Assembly: GCF_020400585.1 (NCBI RefSeq)
Contig: NZ_JAINVF010000002.1
Span: 541,050-605,049 of the forward strand
Source: Streptomyces sp. NK08204
Lineage (GTDB): Bacteria > Actinomycetota > Actinomycetes > Streptomycetales > Streptomycetaceae
DNA length: 64,000 nt
Direction of reading: 5' to 3'
The position numbers and the translations under genes were made by a program. Below are positions 35,985 through 46,357 of this stretch, one piece after another. The notes under the pieces are model-generated. The model had not been told where the DNA came from. It worked only from the letters and a program-made list of their open reading frames with translations, and searched no databases. The stretch's first letter is position 1. The number at the start of each line of letters is the position of its first letter.

Positions 35985-36989
35985 GTGGCACGGTTTCGGA
36001 CCTGGGTAGGCATAGCGCTCGCGGGGGCACTGTCCGTGTCCCTGGCGGGGTGCAGCAGCACGGGCGGCAAGCGGGCGGAAGACGCCCGCAAGGCCGCCGC
36101 CGCCCGGGGGAGGGCCGCGGTGGACACTCCTCGCTGGACCTTCGCGATGATCACCCACTCGGGAGACGGCGACACCTTCTGGGACATCGTGCAGAGCGGC
36201 GCGAAGCAGGCCGCCGTCAAGGACAACATCCACTTCCTCTACTCGCACGACGACGAGGCCCAGCAGCAGGCCCAGCTGGTGGACGCGGCCGTCGACAAGA
36301 AGGTCGACGGCATCATCGTCACCCTCGCCAAGCCCGACGCCCTCAAGGCCGCCGTGGCCCGCGCCGAGAAGGCCGGCATCCCCGTGATCACGGTCAACTC
36401 CGGCTCGCAGGAGTCCCGGGCCTTCGGCGCGCTCACCCACATCGGCCAGGACGAGACCGTCGCGGGCGAGGCTGTCGGTGACGAGCTGAACCGGCGCGGG
36501 AAGAAGAAGGTCCTGTGCGTCCTGCACGAGCAGGGCAACGTAGGCCACGAGCAGCGCTGCGACGGCGTGGCCAGGACCTTCCACGGCAAGCTCCAGAAGC
36601 TCTACGTCAACGGCACCAACATGCCCGACGCGCAGTCCGCGATCGAGGCCAAGCTCCAGGCGGACAAGTCCCTCGACGCCGTCGTCACCCTCGGCGCCCC
36701 CTACGCCGGCGCCGCCGTGAAGGCGAAGAAGGACGCGGGCGGCACGGCCGAGATCGACACCTTCGACCTCAACGCCGAGGTCGCCGCCGAGCTGAAGGAC
36801 GGCACCCTCGGCTTCGCCGTGGACCAGCAGCCGTACCTCCAGGGCTACCAGGCGGTCGACCTGCTGTGGCTGTACAAGTACAACGGCGACGTCCTCGGCG
36901 GCGGCCGGCCGGTGCTCACCGGCCCGCAGATCGTCACCAGGGACCAGGCGGGCGCGCTCGCGGACTACACCGAGCGGGGGACTCGATGA
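35985..36989 (+). CDS. Sugar ABC transporter substrate-binding lipoprotein
   Basis: About 334 residues. Signal peptide with lipobox LSVSLAGCSS (Cys near 22), so the mature protein is lipid-anchored outside the membrane. The remainder is a periplasmic-binding fold of the ribose/galactose class (DGIIVTLAKPDALKAAVARAEKAGIPVITVNSG; GQDETVAGEAVGDELNRRG; FAVDQQPYLQGYQAVDLLWLY). GTG start with AAGAAGGG upstream; the earlier ATG would disrupt the signal peptide. The stop overlaps the permease ATG (ATGA). Confidence 0.92.
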   Translation: MARFRTWVGIALAGALSVSLAGCSSTGGKRAEDARKAAAARGRAAVDTPRWTFAMITHSGDGDTFWDIVQSGAKQAAVKDNIHFLYSHDDEAQQQAQLVDAAVDKKVDGIIVTLAKPDALKAAVARAEKAGIPVITVNSGSQESRAFGALTHIGQDETVAGEAVGDELNRRGKKKVLCVLHEQGNVGHEQRCDGVARTFHGKLQKLYVNGTNMPDAQSAIEAKLQADKSLDAVVTLGAPYAGAAVKAKKDAGGTAEIDTFDLNAEVAAELKDGTLGFAVDQQPYLQGYQAVDLLWLYKYNGDVLGGGRPVLTGPQIVTRDQAGALADYTERGTR

Positions 36990-38035
36990 GCACACCCGTC
37001 GACGAGATGATCACACCCGTTGATGAAAGGATTCTGCGGACCTCGCCGCTGCGGAAGCTGCTCGCCCGGCCCGAGCTGGGCTCCGTCGTCGGAGCCCTCG
37101 CCGTCTTCGTCTTCTTCGCCCTCGCCGCCGACGGCTTCCTGCGCGCGTCCAGCCTCAGCACGGTCCTGTACGCGTCCTCGACCATCGGCATCATGGCCGT
37201 GCCCGTGGCCCTGCTGATGATCGGCGGCGAGTTCGACCTGTCGGCGGGCGTCCTGGTGACGTCCTCCGCACTGGTCTCGTCGATGTTCAGCTACCAGATG
37301 ACGGCCGACACCTGGGTCGGCGTGGGCGTCTCGCTCCTGGTCACCCTCGCGGTCGGCGCGCTCAACGGCTTCCTGCTCACCCGCACCAAGCTGCCCAGCT
37401 TCATCGTCACGCTGGGCACCTTCCTGATGCTGACCGGCATGAACCTCGGCTTCACGAAGCTGATAGACGGCACGGTCTCCACCAAGACCATCGGCGACAT
37501 GGAGGGCTTCCCGAGCGCCCGCGCCGTCTTCGCCTCGACCCTCACCATCGGCGGCGTCGACGTCAAGGTCACCATCCTGTGGTGGCTCGGCCTCGTCGCC
37601 CTCGCCTCCTGGGTCCTGCTGCGCACCCGCGCCGGCAACTGGATCTTCGCGGTCGGCGGCAACGAGGACGCGGCCCGCGCGGTCGGCGTCCCCGTCGCGA
37701 AGACCAAGATCGGCCTCTACATGGGCGTCGCGTTCGGCGCCTGGATCTGTGGCCAGCACCTGCTCTTCTCCTTCGACGCCGTCCAGTCCGGCGAGGGCGT
37801 CGGCAACGAGCTGATCTACATCATCGCGGCCGTCATCGGCGGCTGCCTGATCACCGGCGGCTACGGCAGTGCCGTCGGCTCGGCGGTCGGCGCGCTCCTG
37901 TTCGGCATGACCAGCAAGGGCATCGTCTTCGCCGAGTGGAACCCCGACTGGTTCAAGTTCTTCCTCGGAGCGATGCTGCTCCTCGCGGCCCTGCTCAACA
38001 CCTGGGTCAAGAAGCGCGCGGAGGCGACGACATGA
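36986..38035 (+). CDS. Sugar ABC transporter permease (RbsC-like)
   Basis: 349 residues with 8-10 membrane helices and the ribose-type permease signature ([21 protein letters not shown] near 75-95; [22 protein letters not shown] near 214-235; [20 protein letters not shown] near 272). Forms the transmembrane part of the importer, presumably as a homodimer since only one permease gene is present. It starts with a 4-bp overlap with the binding-protein gene and its stop overlaps the ATPase start. The N-terminal [14 protein letters not shown] duplicates VDE. Confidence 0.93.
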   Translation: MSTPVDEMITPVDERILRTSPLRKLLARPELGSVVGALAVFVFFALAADGFLRASSLSTVLYASSTIGIMAVPVALLMIGGEFDLSAGVLVTSSALVSSMFSYQMTADTWVGVGVSLLVTLAVGALNGFLLTRTKLPSFIVTLGTFLMLTGMNLGFTKLIDGTVSTKTIGDMEGFPSARAVFASTLTIGGVDVKVTILWWLGLVALASWVLLRTRAGNWIFAVGGNEDAARAVGVPVAKTKIGLYMGVAFGAWICGQHLLFSFDAVQSGEGVGNELIYIIAAVIGGCLITGGYGSAVGSAVGALLFGMTSKGIVFAEWNPDWFKFFLGAMLLLAALLNTWVKKRAEATT

Positions 38036-38823
38036 CCGGCACCACCGAGCGCACGCCGCTGGTCGAGCTGACCGACGTGGACAAGTACTACGGCAGTGTC
38101 CGCGCCCTTCAGGGCGTCTCCCTGGAGGTCCACGCAGGGGAGATCACCTGCGTTCTCGGCGACAACGGCGCGGGCAAGTCGACCCTGATCAAGACCATCG
38201 CCGGCCTGCACCGGCACGACGGCGGCACCCTGCGCGTCGCGGGCGAGGAGACGCGCCTCGCATCACCGCGCGACGCCCTGGACCGGGGCATCGCCACGGT
38301 CTACCAGGACCTGGCCGTCGTCCCCCTGATGCCGGTCTGGCGCAACTTCTTCCTCGGCTCCGAGCCCCGCAAGGGCGTGGGTCCCTTCAAGCGCATGGAC
38401 ATCGACCTCATGCGCCGCACGACCCGCGAGGAACTGCTCCGCATGGGCATCGACCTCCGCGACGTCGACCAGCCGATCGGCACCCTGTCCGGCGGCGAAC
38501 GCCAGTGCGTGGCGATCGCCCGCGCCGTCCACTTCGGCGCAAAGGTCCTGGTCCTGGACGAGCCGACAGCGGCACTCGGGGTGAAGCAGTCCGGTGTGGT
38601 CCTGAAATACGTGGCGGCGGCACGGGACGAGGGCCTGGGCGTTGTTCTCATCACCCACAACCCGCACCACGCCTACTTGGTGGGGGACAGGTTCGTCCTG
38701 CTCAGGCGCGGCACCATGGTGGGCAATCACACACGGGACGAGATCACGCTGGACGAGCTGATCCAGCAGATGGCGGGAGGCTCCGACCTGGCGGCTCTGC
38801 GCCATGAACTGCAGCGCCGTTGA
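38032..38823 (+). CDS. Sugar ABC transporter ATP-binding protein
   Basis: 263 residues, a single ABC domain, unlike the ~500-residue double-domain RbsA. Walker [10 protein letters not shown] near 41-49, Q-loop VYQDLAVVP, signature [15 protein letters not shown] near 151, Walker [13 protein letters not shown] near 172, H-loop LITHNPHHA. It energises the importer of the preceding two genes by acting as a homodimer. Start overlaps the permease stop. Confidence 0.95.
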   Translation: MTGTTERTPLVELTDVDKYYGSVRALQGVSLEVHAGEITCVLGDNGAGKSTLIKTIAGLHRHDGGTLRVAGEETRLASPRDALDRGIATVYQDLAVVPLMPVWRNFFLGSEPRKGVGPFKRMDIDLMRRTTREELLRMGIDLRDVDQPIGTLSGGERQCVAIARAVHFGAKVLVLDEPTAALGVKQSGVVLKYVAAARDEGLGVVLITHNPHHAYLVGDRFVLLRRGTMVGNHTRDEITLDELIQQMAGGSDLAALRHELQRR

Positions 38824-38963
38824 GGGCCGCTGGGCCGTATCGGCGTGCGGCCCCGCCGCGGGGTGTGACCAGCCACGACGCGCCCGCACCCGGCGACGCT
38901 CGCACACGCCCCCGCCCCGACCCGCGCAGCACTCAGCGTGAGCGTGCGGCACAATCGAGGCCG

Positions 38964-40109
38964 ATGAGCACCTACCGCGACCTCACCGCCCCCATCGGCT
39001 CCCGCCGAGCACCCGTCCTGCGCACGGTGGGCACTAGGGAACGCCGGTCACATCTGACCGCCCCCCGCGTCCCCACCGTGGGCATCGACATCGGCGGCAC
39101 CAAGGTCATGGCGGGCGTCGTGGACGCCGACGGCAACATCCTGGAGAAGCTCCGCACGGAGACCCCGGACAAGTCCAAGAGCCCCAAGGTCGTCGAGGAC
39201 ACGATCGTGGAACTGGTCCTGGACCTCTCCGACCGGCACGACGTGCACGCGGTCGGCATCGGCGCCGCCGGCTGGGTCGACGCCGACCGCAACCGCGTCC
39301 TGTTCGCGCCCCACCTGTCCTGGCGCAACGAGCCCCTGCGCGACCGCCTCTCGGGACGGCTCTCCGTACCGGTCCTGGTGGACAACGACGCCAACACCGC
39401 CGCCTGGGCGGAGTGGCGCTTCGGCGCCGGCCGGGGCGAGGACCACCTGGTCATGATCACGCTCGGCACCGGCATCGGCGGCGCCATCCTGGAGGACGGC
39501 CAGGTCAAGCGCGGCAAGTACGGCGTTGCGGGTGAGTTCGGGCACATGCAGGTCGTCCCCGGCGGCCACCGCTGCCCGTGCGGCAACCGCGGCTGCTGGG
39601 AGCAGTACAGCTCCGGGAACGCGCTCGTCCGCGAGGCCAAGGAGCTGGCCGCCGCCGACTCCCCGGTGGCCTACGGGATCATCGAGCACGTCAAGGGCAA
39701 CGTCGACGACATCACCGGCCCGATGATCACCGAGCTGGCCCGCGAGGGCGACGCGATGTGCGTGGAGCTGCTGCAGGACATCGGCCAGTGGCTCGGTGTC
39801 GGCATCGCCAACCTGGCCGCCGCGCTCGACCCGTCCTGCTTCGTCATCGGCGGCGGGGTCTCGGCCGCCGACGACCTGCTCATCGGCCCGGCCCGGGACG
39901 CCTTCAAGCGCCACCTCACCGGTCGCGGCTACCGCCCCGAGGCCCGCATCACCCGCGCCCAGCTCGGCCCCGAGGCCGGCATGGTGGGCGCCGCCGACCT
40001 GGCCCGGCTGGTCGCCCGCCGGTTCCGCCGGGCCAAGCGGCGCCGGGTGGAGCGGTACGAGCGCTACGAGCGCTACGCCCAGGCCCGCCGAGACAGGGAC
40101 TCCGCATGA
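38964..40109 (+). CDS. ROK-family sugar kinase (glucokinase-like)
   Basis: 381 residues. ATP-phosphate motif GIDIGGTKVMAG near 41-52, DNDANTAAWAEW near 138, and the ROK zinc motif CPCGNRGCWEQYSSG near 210 (CxCGxxGCxE). Phosphorylates a hexose with ATP, for which it is well placed after the ABC transporter. There is an N-terminal extension of ~35 residues and a basic C-terminal tail with RYERYERYAQ repeats. Its 3' end overlaps the next gene by 4 bp. ROK proteins with a helix-turn-helix are repressors; none is present here. Confidence 0.92.
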   Translation: MSTYRDLTAPIGSRRAPVLRTVGTRERRSHLTAPRVPTVGIDIGGTKVMAGVVDADGNILEKLRTETPDKSKSPKVVEDTIVELVLDLSDRHDVHAVGIGAAGWVDADRNRVLFAPHLSWRNEPLRDRLSGRLSVPVLVDNDANTAAWAEWRFGAGRGEDHLVMITLGTGIGGAILEDGQVKRGKYGVAGEFGHMQVVPGGHRCPCGNRGCWEQYSSGNALVREAKELAAADSPVAYGIIEHVKGNVDDITGPMITELAREGDAMCVELLQDIGQWLGVGIANLAAALDPSCFVIGGGVSAADDLLIGPARDAFKRHLTGRGYRPEARITRAQLGPEAGMVGAADLARLVARRFRRAKRRRVERYERYERYAQARRDRDSA

Positions 40110-40687
40110 CCACGTCGCTGCCCCGCCAGGCCGCACCCCCGGACGAGCCGCACCGGCCGGACGAGGACGCGCGCCACAGGGCCAGGCGCAGGGCCCTGAC
40201 CCTGCTCATCATCGTCCTGCTCATCGGCATCCCCGCGGGCTACCTGGTGATCTCCGCCAACCAGAGCCGCAACAGCGGCAAGGACAAGGAGGCGCGGTAC
40301 TCGGCGACCGGCCTCACCCCGGGCTGGCCGTCGAAGGTGCAGCGCCGCCTCTACCAGGTGTCCGTCCCGCACCCCGCCGACCGCATCGCCTACTACGAGA
40401 CCAACAACTGGAAGACCAGCCGCCTCTACGTGCAGTTCCGCACCAACGGCGCCGGCCTGGACAGCTTCCTGGAGACGATGGGCGCACGCCGGGACGAGCT
40501 GAGGAAGGACGACATCGCGATCAGCGCCCGCGACCGGAAGGTCAGCGGCTGGCGGTTCGCCGGCACCAGCCCGTGGTGGGGGCTCAGCCACGCCCAGAAG
40601 AATCCGGCGCCCACCCAGGACGTGGTCGTGAACATGTCCGACCCGGCCTTTCCGGTGGTGTACGTCGTCTCCCGCACGGTGCCGTAG
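40106..40687 (+). CDS. Single-pass membrane protein, function unknown
   Basis: 193 residues: a charged N-terminal segment, one membrane helix (ALTLLIIVLLIGIPAGYLVI near 32-51), and an outside domain with WPSKVQRRLYQVSVPHPADRIAYYETNNW. No motif I can assign. It overlaps the ROK kinase stop by 4 bp (ATGA), so it is translationally coupled and perhaps part of the sugar locus, but the content gives no evidence for a sugar role. Confidence 0.68.
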   Translation: MTTSLPRQAAPPDEPHRPDEDARHRARRRALTLLIIVLLIGIPAGYLVISANQSRNSGKDKEARYSATGLTPGWPSKVQRRLYQVSVPHPADRIAYYETNNWKTSRLYVQFRTNGAGLDSFLETMGARRDELRKDDIAISARDRKVSGWRFAGTSPWWGLSHAQKNPAPTQDVVVNMSDPAFPVVYVVSRTVP

Positions 40688-40784
40688 ACAGCCGGCCGCG
40701 CCTGGTGCCGGAACCGATTGTCAGACCCCGCCCGTAGAGTCGAAGACGTCTGGTCCGGCGCACGGGCGGGAGGTGGCAGAACGT

Positions 40785-43717
40785 ATGAGCAGCACGGCAG
40801 CGGTGGCCGATCGCGAGGGAGGGACCTCGCGGACGGTGACCCGGACGGGGACCCGGACGGGGGCGGGGACCGAGGCGGGTTCCGGGACCGAGGCCGCGGT
40901 CCCGGTACGGCTCGCTGCCGTCTACTTGCCCGCGTCCCTTCCGCGTGAGGGCCGGATCGCCTTCTGGGACCCCGACGGCGCCCCGCTGCCGGGCCAGGGC
41001 GACACCGCCGAGGCCCGGTGCGACACCACCGAACTGACGGTCGTACGACCCCACGGCACCGCCGTACGCCGCAGGCAGGTGCCCGCGCTGACGCTGCCGC
41101 TCGCCCAGGCCCTGCCGCTGCTGGTGCGTGCCCGCCGCGACCCGGCCGCCCACCCGGCCACGGCCTGCTGGGGCGCCGCCGCCCTGCACGCGCTGCGGCT
41201 CGTCGCCCGTGGCCGTCTGCTGCCCGGCCTGACCCCGAGCGGCCACGACGCCTGGCGGGCCGGCCCACTGGAGCCCGACGACATCGCCCATCTGCGTGCG
41301 GTGGCCGCGGCCCTGCCCCCGGAGGGCCACGCCGTCCCCCTCCCGGACCCCGGCCCGCTCCGGCTGCCCGAGCCGGAGGGCCTGGTCCGCTCCTTCCTGG
41401 ACGCGGTCGCCGACACCCTGCCCCGCACCCCGGCCGCCCCGCACACCTGCGGCAGCCCGTTCGCCGCCCGCGCACCCCAGGCCCTGCCGCACGCCCAGGA
41501 GTGGGCCGCGGAGGTCGCCGCCGGCATGGACGCCGGCGTACGCGTCTCGCTGCGCCTGGACCTGTCCGCCCACGACCTCTTCGACGCCGGTGCCGCCGAG
41601 GGCGCCCGCGCCGCCGGTGCGGCGATCGTGCAGGTGCACAGCCTCGCCGACCCGACCCTCGTGACCGACGCGGCGGCTCTGTGGGAGGGGGAGGCCGATG
41701 CGGCCTTCGGGCCCCGCGCCCACGTGGACGCCGCCCTCGCCGTACGGCGCGCGGCACGCGTGTGGCCGCCCCTGGACCGGCTCGCCGAGCAGGAGGTGCC
41801 CGACGTCCTGCCGCTGTCCGAGGAGGAGCTGGGCGAGCTGCTCGGCATGGCGGCGGCCCGGCTCGCCGCCATGCCGGGGTCGCCGTGCACTGGCCGCGGG
41901 ACCTCGCCCGGGACCTGACGGCCGCCGCCGTGGTGCGGCCCGCGCCGGGCTCGTCGACCGACGGCACCGGGTTCCTGGAGAGCGAGGACCTGCTCCAGTT
42001 CCGCTGGCAGCTGGCGCTCGGCGGTGATCCCCTCAGCGAGGCCGAGATGGACGCGCTCGCCGAGGCCCACCGCCCCGTCGTACGGCTGCGGGACCGCTGG
42101 GTCCTGGTGGACCCGGCCCTGGTCCGCAAGGCCCGCCGGCGCGACCTGGGCCTGCTCGACCCGGTCGACGCGCTGTCCGTCGCGCTCACCGGCAGCGCCG
42201 AGGTCGACGGCGAGAGCGTGGAGGCCGTCCCCGTGGGGGCGCTGGCTGCCCTGCGCGACCGCCTCACGGCGGGCCTCGGCCCGGCCGAACCGCCCGCCGG
42301 CCTCGCCGCGACCCTGCGCGACTACCAGCTGCGCGGCCTGGCCTGGCTGGACCTCATGACCTCCCTCGGGCTCGGCGGCTGCCTCGCCGACGACATGGGC
42401 CTCGGCAAGACGGTCACGCTCATCGCGCTTCACCTGAAGCGGGCCCGGACCGAGCCCACCCTGGTCGTCTGCCCCGCGTCCCTGCTGGGCAACTGGCAGC
42501 GGGAGATCATCCGGTTCGCGCCCGGAGTCCCCGTCCGCCGATTCCACGGGCAGAGCCGCAGCCTGGACGGCCTGGCGGGCGGCTTCGTCCTCACCACGTA
42601 CGGCACCATGCGCTCCACCGCCGCCGACCTGGCCGAGCAGCCCTGGGGCATGGTCGTCGCCGACGAGGCACAGCACGTCAAGAACCCCTACTCGGCGACC
42701 GCCAAGGCGCTGCGCACGATCCCGGCTCCCGCGCGCGTGGCACTGACCGGCACCCCCGTGGAGAACAACCTCTCCGAGCTGTGGGCCCTGCTCGACTGGA
42801 CGACCCCCGGTCTCCTCGGCCCCCTCAAGTCCTTCCGCGCCCGGCACGCGCGCGCGGTGGAGAACGGCGGGGCCGATGGGGACGACGCGGCGGCGCAGCG
42901 CCTGGCCCGCCTCGTCCGCCCCTTCCTCCTGCGCCGCAAGAAGTCCGACCCGGGCATCGTCCCCGAGCTGCCGCCCAAGACGGAGACGGACCACCCGGTG
43001 CCGCTCACCCGGGAACAGGCCGCGCTGTACGAGGCGGTGGTGCGCGAGTCGCTGCTCGCCATCGAGACGGCGGACGGCATCGCCCGGCGCGGCATGGTCC
43101 TGAAGCTGCTGGGCGCCCTCAAGCAGATCTGCGACCACCCCGCGCTCTACCTGAAGGAGGAGTCGGCCCGCCCCGACCGGCTGGCCGCCCGCTCCGGCAA
43201 ACTCGCCCTGCTGGACGAGCTGCTGGACACCCTCCTGGCCGAGGACGGCTCGGCGCTCGTCTTCACCCAGTACGTCGGCATGGCCCGGCTCATCACCGCC
43301 CACCTGTCCGCCCGCGCGGTCCCCGTGGACCTCCTGCACGGCGGCACCCCGGTGGCCGAACGTGAGCGCATGGTCGACCGCTTCCAGAGCGGCGAGACCC
43401 CCGTCCTGGTCCTCTCCCTCAAGGCGGCAGGCACCGGCCTGAACCTCACCCGCGCGGGCCACGTCGTCCATTTCGACCGCTGGTGGAACCCGGCCGTCGA
43501 GGAACAGGCCACCGACCGCGCCTACCGCATCGGCCAGACCCAGCCCGTCCAGGTCCACCGCCTGGTCACCGAGGGCACGGTCGAGGACCGCATCGCCGAG
43601 ATGCTGACCGCCAAGCGAGCCCTGGCCGACGCCGTCCTGGGCTCCGGCGAGGCGGCCCTCACCGAGCTGACGGACCGGGAACTGGCCGACCTCGTCTCCC
43701 TGCGGAGGACCTCATGA
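40785..43717 (+). pseudogene. SNF2-family helicase, split by a one-base frameshift
   Basis: The N-terminal frame (40785-41918) and C-terminal frame (in phase from about 41876 to 43717) together give a normal ~975-residue bacterial Snf2/RapA-like ATPase. Core motifs in the second part: DDMGLGKT (Walker A) near 42395, VVADEAQHVKN (Walker B), LTGTPVENNLSELWALLDW, and the C-terminal FTQYVGMARLI and RAYRIGQTQPVQVHRLV helicase motifs. The first part ends in LAAMPGSPCTG instead of the expected LAA(M/A)AGVAVHW: a one-base deletion between 41868 and 41879 explains it. The C-terminal part could still start at GTG 41885. The SWIM partner follows by 4-bp overlap. Confidence 0.85.
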
Positions 43718-46005
43718 CGACCGAGGAACACCGCCCCGGCGACGCCGCCCGACGGGCCCTGCGGGCGGCACGGACGGACGGCGCCCCGGAGGCCCCGGCT
43801 CCCAGGACCCCGGGTCCGCTCGGTGACGCCCCGCAGGACGTGGCCGGGGCCGGCGCCGAGGACCGTACGGAGCAGGCCTCAGCTCGCGAGCCGCGGCCCG
43901 GCGATGCGGCGCGTGCCGCTCTCAGAGCCGCCGTCGCCGCGCGCCGCTCCGAGGAGACCCCGACGGCCGCCGACGCGCCCCCTCCGGCGCGGGCGCAGAG
44001 CCCCGCGGACAGTCCGGCGAACGCCACACCGCCCGACCCGCGGACTGCCGGCTCCACCCGCCGGTCCGCTCCGGAAACCGCTCCGGCGGGGGTACGCCCC
44101 GGGGACGCCGCACGCGAGGCGCTGCGTGCTGCCCGCCGGGAGGCGCTGCGCACCGAGGCGACGGGGACGGGTTCCCGTCGCGACCGGGCCGCATCGAGGC
44201 ACGACGAGTCCTCCGCGCCCGGTACCGCACCCGCCTCCGGAGCCTTTGCGCAGGACGCCCGCGCCGCCCGCGCCAAGGCCACCCAGGACATGCGGTACTA
44301 CCTCGCGAACGCCTTCCGGATGCCGACATGGGCGGACGGTGCGGAGGAGTCCGCAGGCACGGGGGAGCCGGAGACGACGGTCCTCGAGGACACGGTGAAC
44401 CCCGAGGACAGCGCGAGCCGAGAGGACGGCGCGAGCCGAGAGGACGGCGCGAGCCGAGAGGACGGCGCGAGCCGAGAGGACGGCGCGAACCGCGAAGACG
44501 GCGTGAACCGAGGGGACAGCGCGAACCGCGAAGACGGCGTGAAGCGCCAAGACAGCGCGAACCGCGAAGACGGCGTGAAGCGCCAAGACAGTGCGAACCG
44601 CGAAGACAGCGCCCACCCCACGGACAGGACGCCCCCCGAGCCGGCCGCCGCGGCAGCCCTCCGCACGCCCCCCACCATGGCCGCCCCCCACCGCGACACC
44701 GAGCTGCGCCGCACCTTCCCGGCGTTCACGTCCCGGGAGGGCACCGCCGAAGGTTCCCCGTTCGCCGGGACCTGGTGGGGCAACGCCTGGGTCGGTGCGC
44801 TCGAGGAGGGCGCGCTCGACGTCAAGAGGCTGGCCCGAGGGCGCGGCTACGCGGATCAGGGGAACGTGGACGCGATCACCGTGACACCGGGGCTGGTCCT
44901 GGCATACGTGCGGGGAAGCAGGCCGCGTCCCTACCGCGTGCAGATGCGGGTGCGGACGCTGGCGGACGCCGACTGGGAGCGGTTCCTGGACGCGGCGGCC
45001 GACCGGCCCGGCCACATCGCGGCGCTGCTCGACAAGGAGCTGCCCCAGTCCCTGGCCGACTGCGGTGTTCCCCTGCTGCCCGGCCCCGGCGACCTCACCG
45101 CACACTGCAGCTGCCCTGACTCCGGTCATCCGTGCAAGCACGCCGCCGCCCTGTGCTACCAGACCGCCCGCCTCCTCGACGCCGACCCGTTCCTGCTGCT
45201 CCTGCTGCGCGGCCGAGGCGAGAAGGACCTGCTCGACGCGCTGTCCCGGCGCAGCGCCGCCCGCGCGGCCCGTGCCGCGCACGAGCGGCAACCGCGGTCG
45301 CTGCCTGGTGTCCGGGCCACCGACGCCCTCGCCCAGCGCCGTCGCCCGCCGCTGCCGCCGCCGTTGCCCCTCCCGCCGCACCCGGAGCAGCCCCCGGCCT
45401 ACCCGGCGGTGCCCGGCGGCCCGGACCCCTTCGCACTGGACCAGCTGGCGACCGACGCCGCCGCCCGCGCCCACGCGCTGCTCACCACCGGGCGCGACCC
45501 GGTCGGTGACCTGACCCTGTGGCAGGACGCGGTGCGTCTGGCCGCCGCCCGCCCCGGCTCCGGGCTGACCGCCGCCACCCGCACGCTGTACGCGACGCTT
45601 GCCACCGCCACCGGCCGCACCCCGGCCGACCTGGCGCGCGCGGTCGCCGCGTGGCGACAGGGCGGCCCGGCCGGGCTGGCCGTCCTGGAGGAGCCCTGGG
45701 ACCCGCCGGCCGGCCGGTTCGACCGGGCCCGCCCGCTGCTGCTGGCCGCGGGCCTCCCGGTGTTCCGCCCCTCGCGCAACCGCCTGACCCACCCGCGCGG
45801 CCACGTCCAGCTCCGCCTGGGCCGCGACGGCCTGTGGTACGCCTACGAGTCGGAACCGGGCCACGACGACTGGTGGCCCCGCGGCACACCCGACCTCGAC
45901 CCGGTCGGCGCCCTCACGGGCCTGGGCGCACCGGACGACGACCTGGGTCGTACGGCCGATGCCCAGCAGGGCGTCCCCGCCGCACCGCGCGCCCCGGCCG
46001 GCTGA
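43714..46005 (+). CDS. SWIM zinc-finger protein with hexapeptide repeats
   Basis: 763 residues; overlaps the helicase stop (ATGA) and is its usual genomic partner. The SWIM motif HCSCPDSGHPCKH near 462-474 (CxCx7CxH) is a zinc-binding DNA- or protein-binding module. N-terminal repeats of PGDAARxALRAA (at about 10, 70 and 128) look like a basic helix repeat. A low-complexity region of twelve EDGASR-type hexapeptides (~231-302) separates these from the SWIM part. A role in DNA repair or remodelling with the SNF2 protein is inferred from pairing only. Confidence 0.85.
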   Translation: MTTEEHRPGDAARRALRAARTDGAPEAPAPRTPGPLGDAPQDVAGAGAEDRTEQASAREPRPGDAARAALRAAVAARRSEETPTAADAPPPARAQSPADSPANATPPDPRTAGSTRRSAPETAPAGVRPGDAAREALRAARREALRTEATGTGSRRDRAASRHDESSAPGTAPASGAFAQDARAARAKATQDMRYYLANAFRMPTWADGAEESAGTGEPETTVLEDTVNPEDSASREDGASREDGASREDGASREDGANREDGVNRGDSANREDGVKRQDSANREDGVKRQDSANREDSAHPTDRTPPEPAAAAALRTPPTMAAPHRDTELRRTFPAFTSREGTAEGSPFAGTWWGNAWVGALEEGALDVKRLARGRGYADQGNVDAITVTPGLVLAYVRGSRPRPYRVQMRVRTLADADWERFLDAAADRPGHIAALLDKELPQSLADCGVPLLPGPGDLTAHCSCPDSGHPCKHAAALCYQTARLLDADPFLLLLLRGRGEKDLLDALSRRSAARAARAAHERQPRSLPGVRATDALAQRRRPPLPPPLPLPPHPEQPPAYPAVPGGPDPFALDQLATDAAARAHALLTTGRDPVGDLTLWQDAVRLAAARPGSGLTAATRTLYATLATATGRTPADLARAVAAWRQGGPAGLAVLEEPWDPPAGRFDRARPLLLAAGLPVFRPSRNRLTHPRGHVQLRLGRDGLWYAYESEPGHDDWWPRGTPDLDPVGALTGLGAPDDDLGRTADAQQGVPAAPRAPAG
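44404..44619 (+). repeat. In-frame 18-bp tandem repeat, 12 copies
   Basis: Twelve 18-bp units encoding EDGASR/EDGANR/EDGVKR/QDSANR hexapeptides inside the SWIM gene. Each unit keeps the frame, so copy-number change would alter linker length without breaking the protein. The first four units are nearly identical in DNA (GAGGACGGCGCGAGCCGA), the later ones have diverged. Confidence 0.9.
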
Positions 46006-46285
46006 ACCCGGACGTCCTTGCGACCTCACCGACGAAGGCGGCCGATCGCTCCCGGCCATCGCCTTGTGCGCACTGTCGGCGCGCACCCGCATGCCGGCGT
46101 CCGGGCACCGAGGCGCAGTGCGAACCCGCACGCCGCACCCCGTCTGCCGCGCCGGAAGGATGCGGGGAAGCCTTCCGGGACAGTCCGCAGACGGTCTGGT
46201 TCCGGCCCGACTCCCCGGCATGGATCTCGCCTGGGCAGCCGACAGACCGCACCCGGCGGGAGCGGAGCGAGCAGCGCAGGTGGCC

Positions 46286-46312
46286 GGTTCGATCGTCGGT
46301 GCATGGGGGTAC
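46286..46312 (+). promoter_or_regulatory. SigB-like promoter upstream of SPW protein
   Basis: GGTTC (46286-46290) and GGGTAC (46307-46312) with 16 nt between match the Streptomyces SigB-type consensus (GNNTN 14-16 GGGTAC). It is 45 nt upstream of the SPW start. The rest of the 352-bp gap 46006-46357 contains no gene I can support. Confidence 0.6.
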
Positions 46313-46357
46313 TCGTGGGCAGACACCTACCCCAGGGAGCTTTCGGAGGTGAGGGGA

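Noticed and set aside
41868..41885. Programmed -1 frameshift for the helicase
   Set aside because: No X-XXY-YYZ slippery site and no strong stem directly downstream; a one-base deletion explains the change.
40922..43558. A long minus-strand frame opposite the SNF2 helicase
   Set aside because: Compositional artefact; the plus strand carries all helicase motifs.
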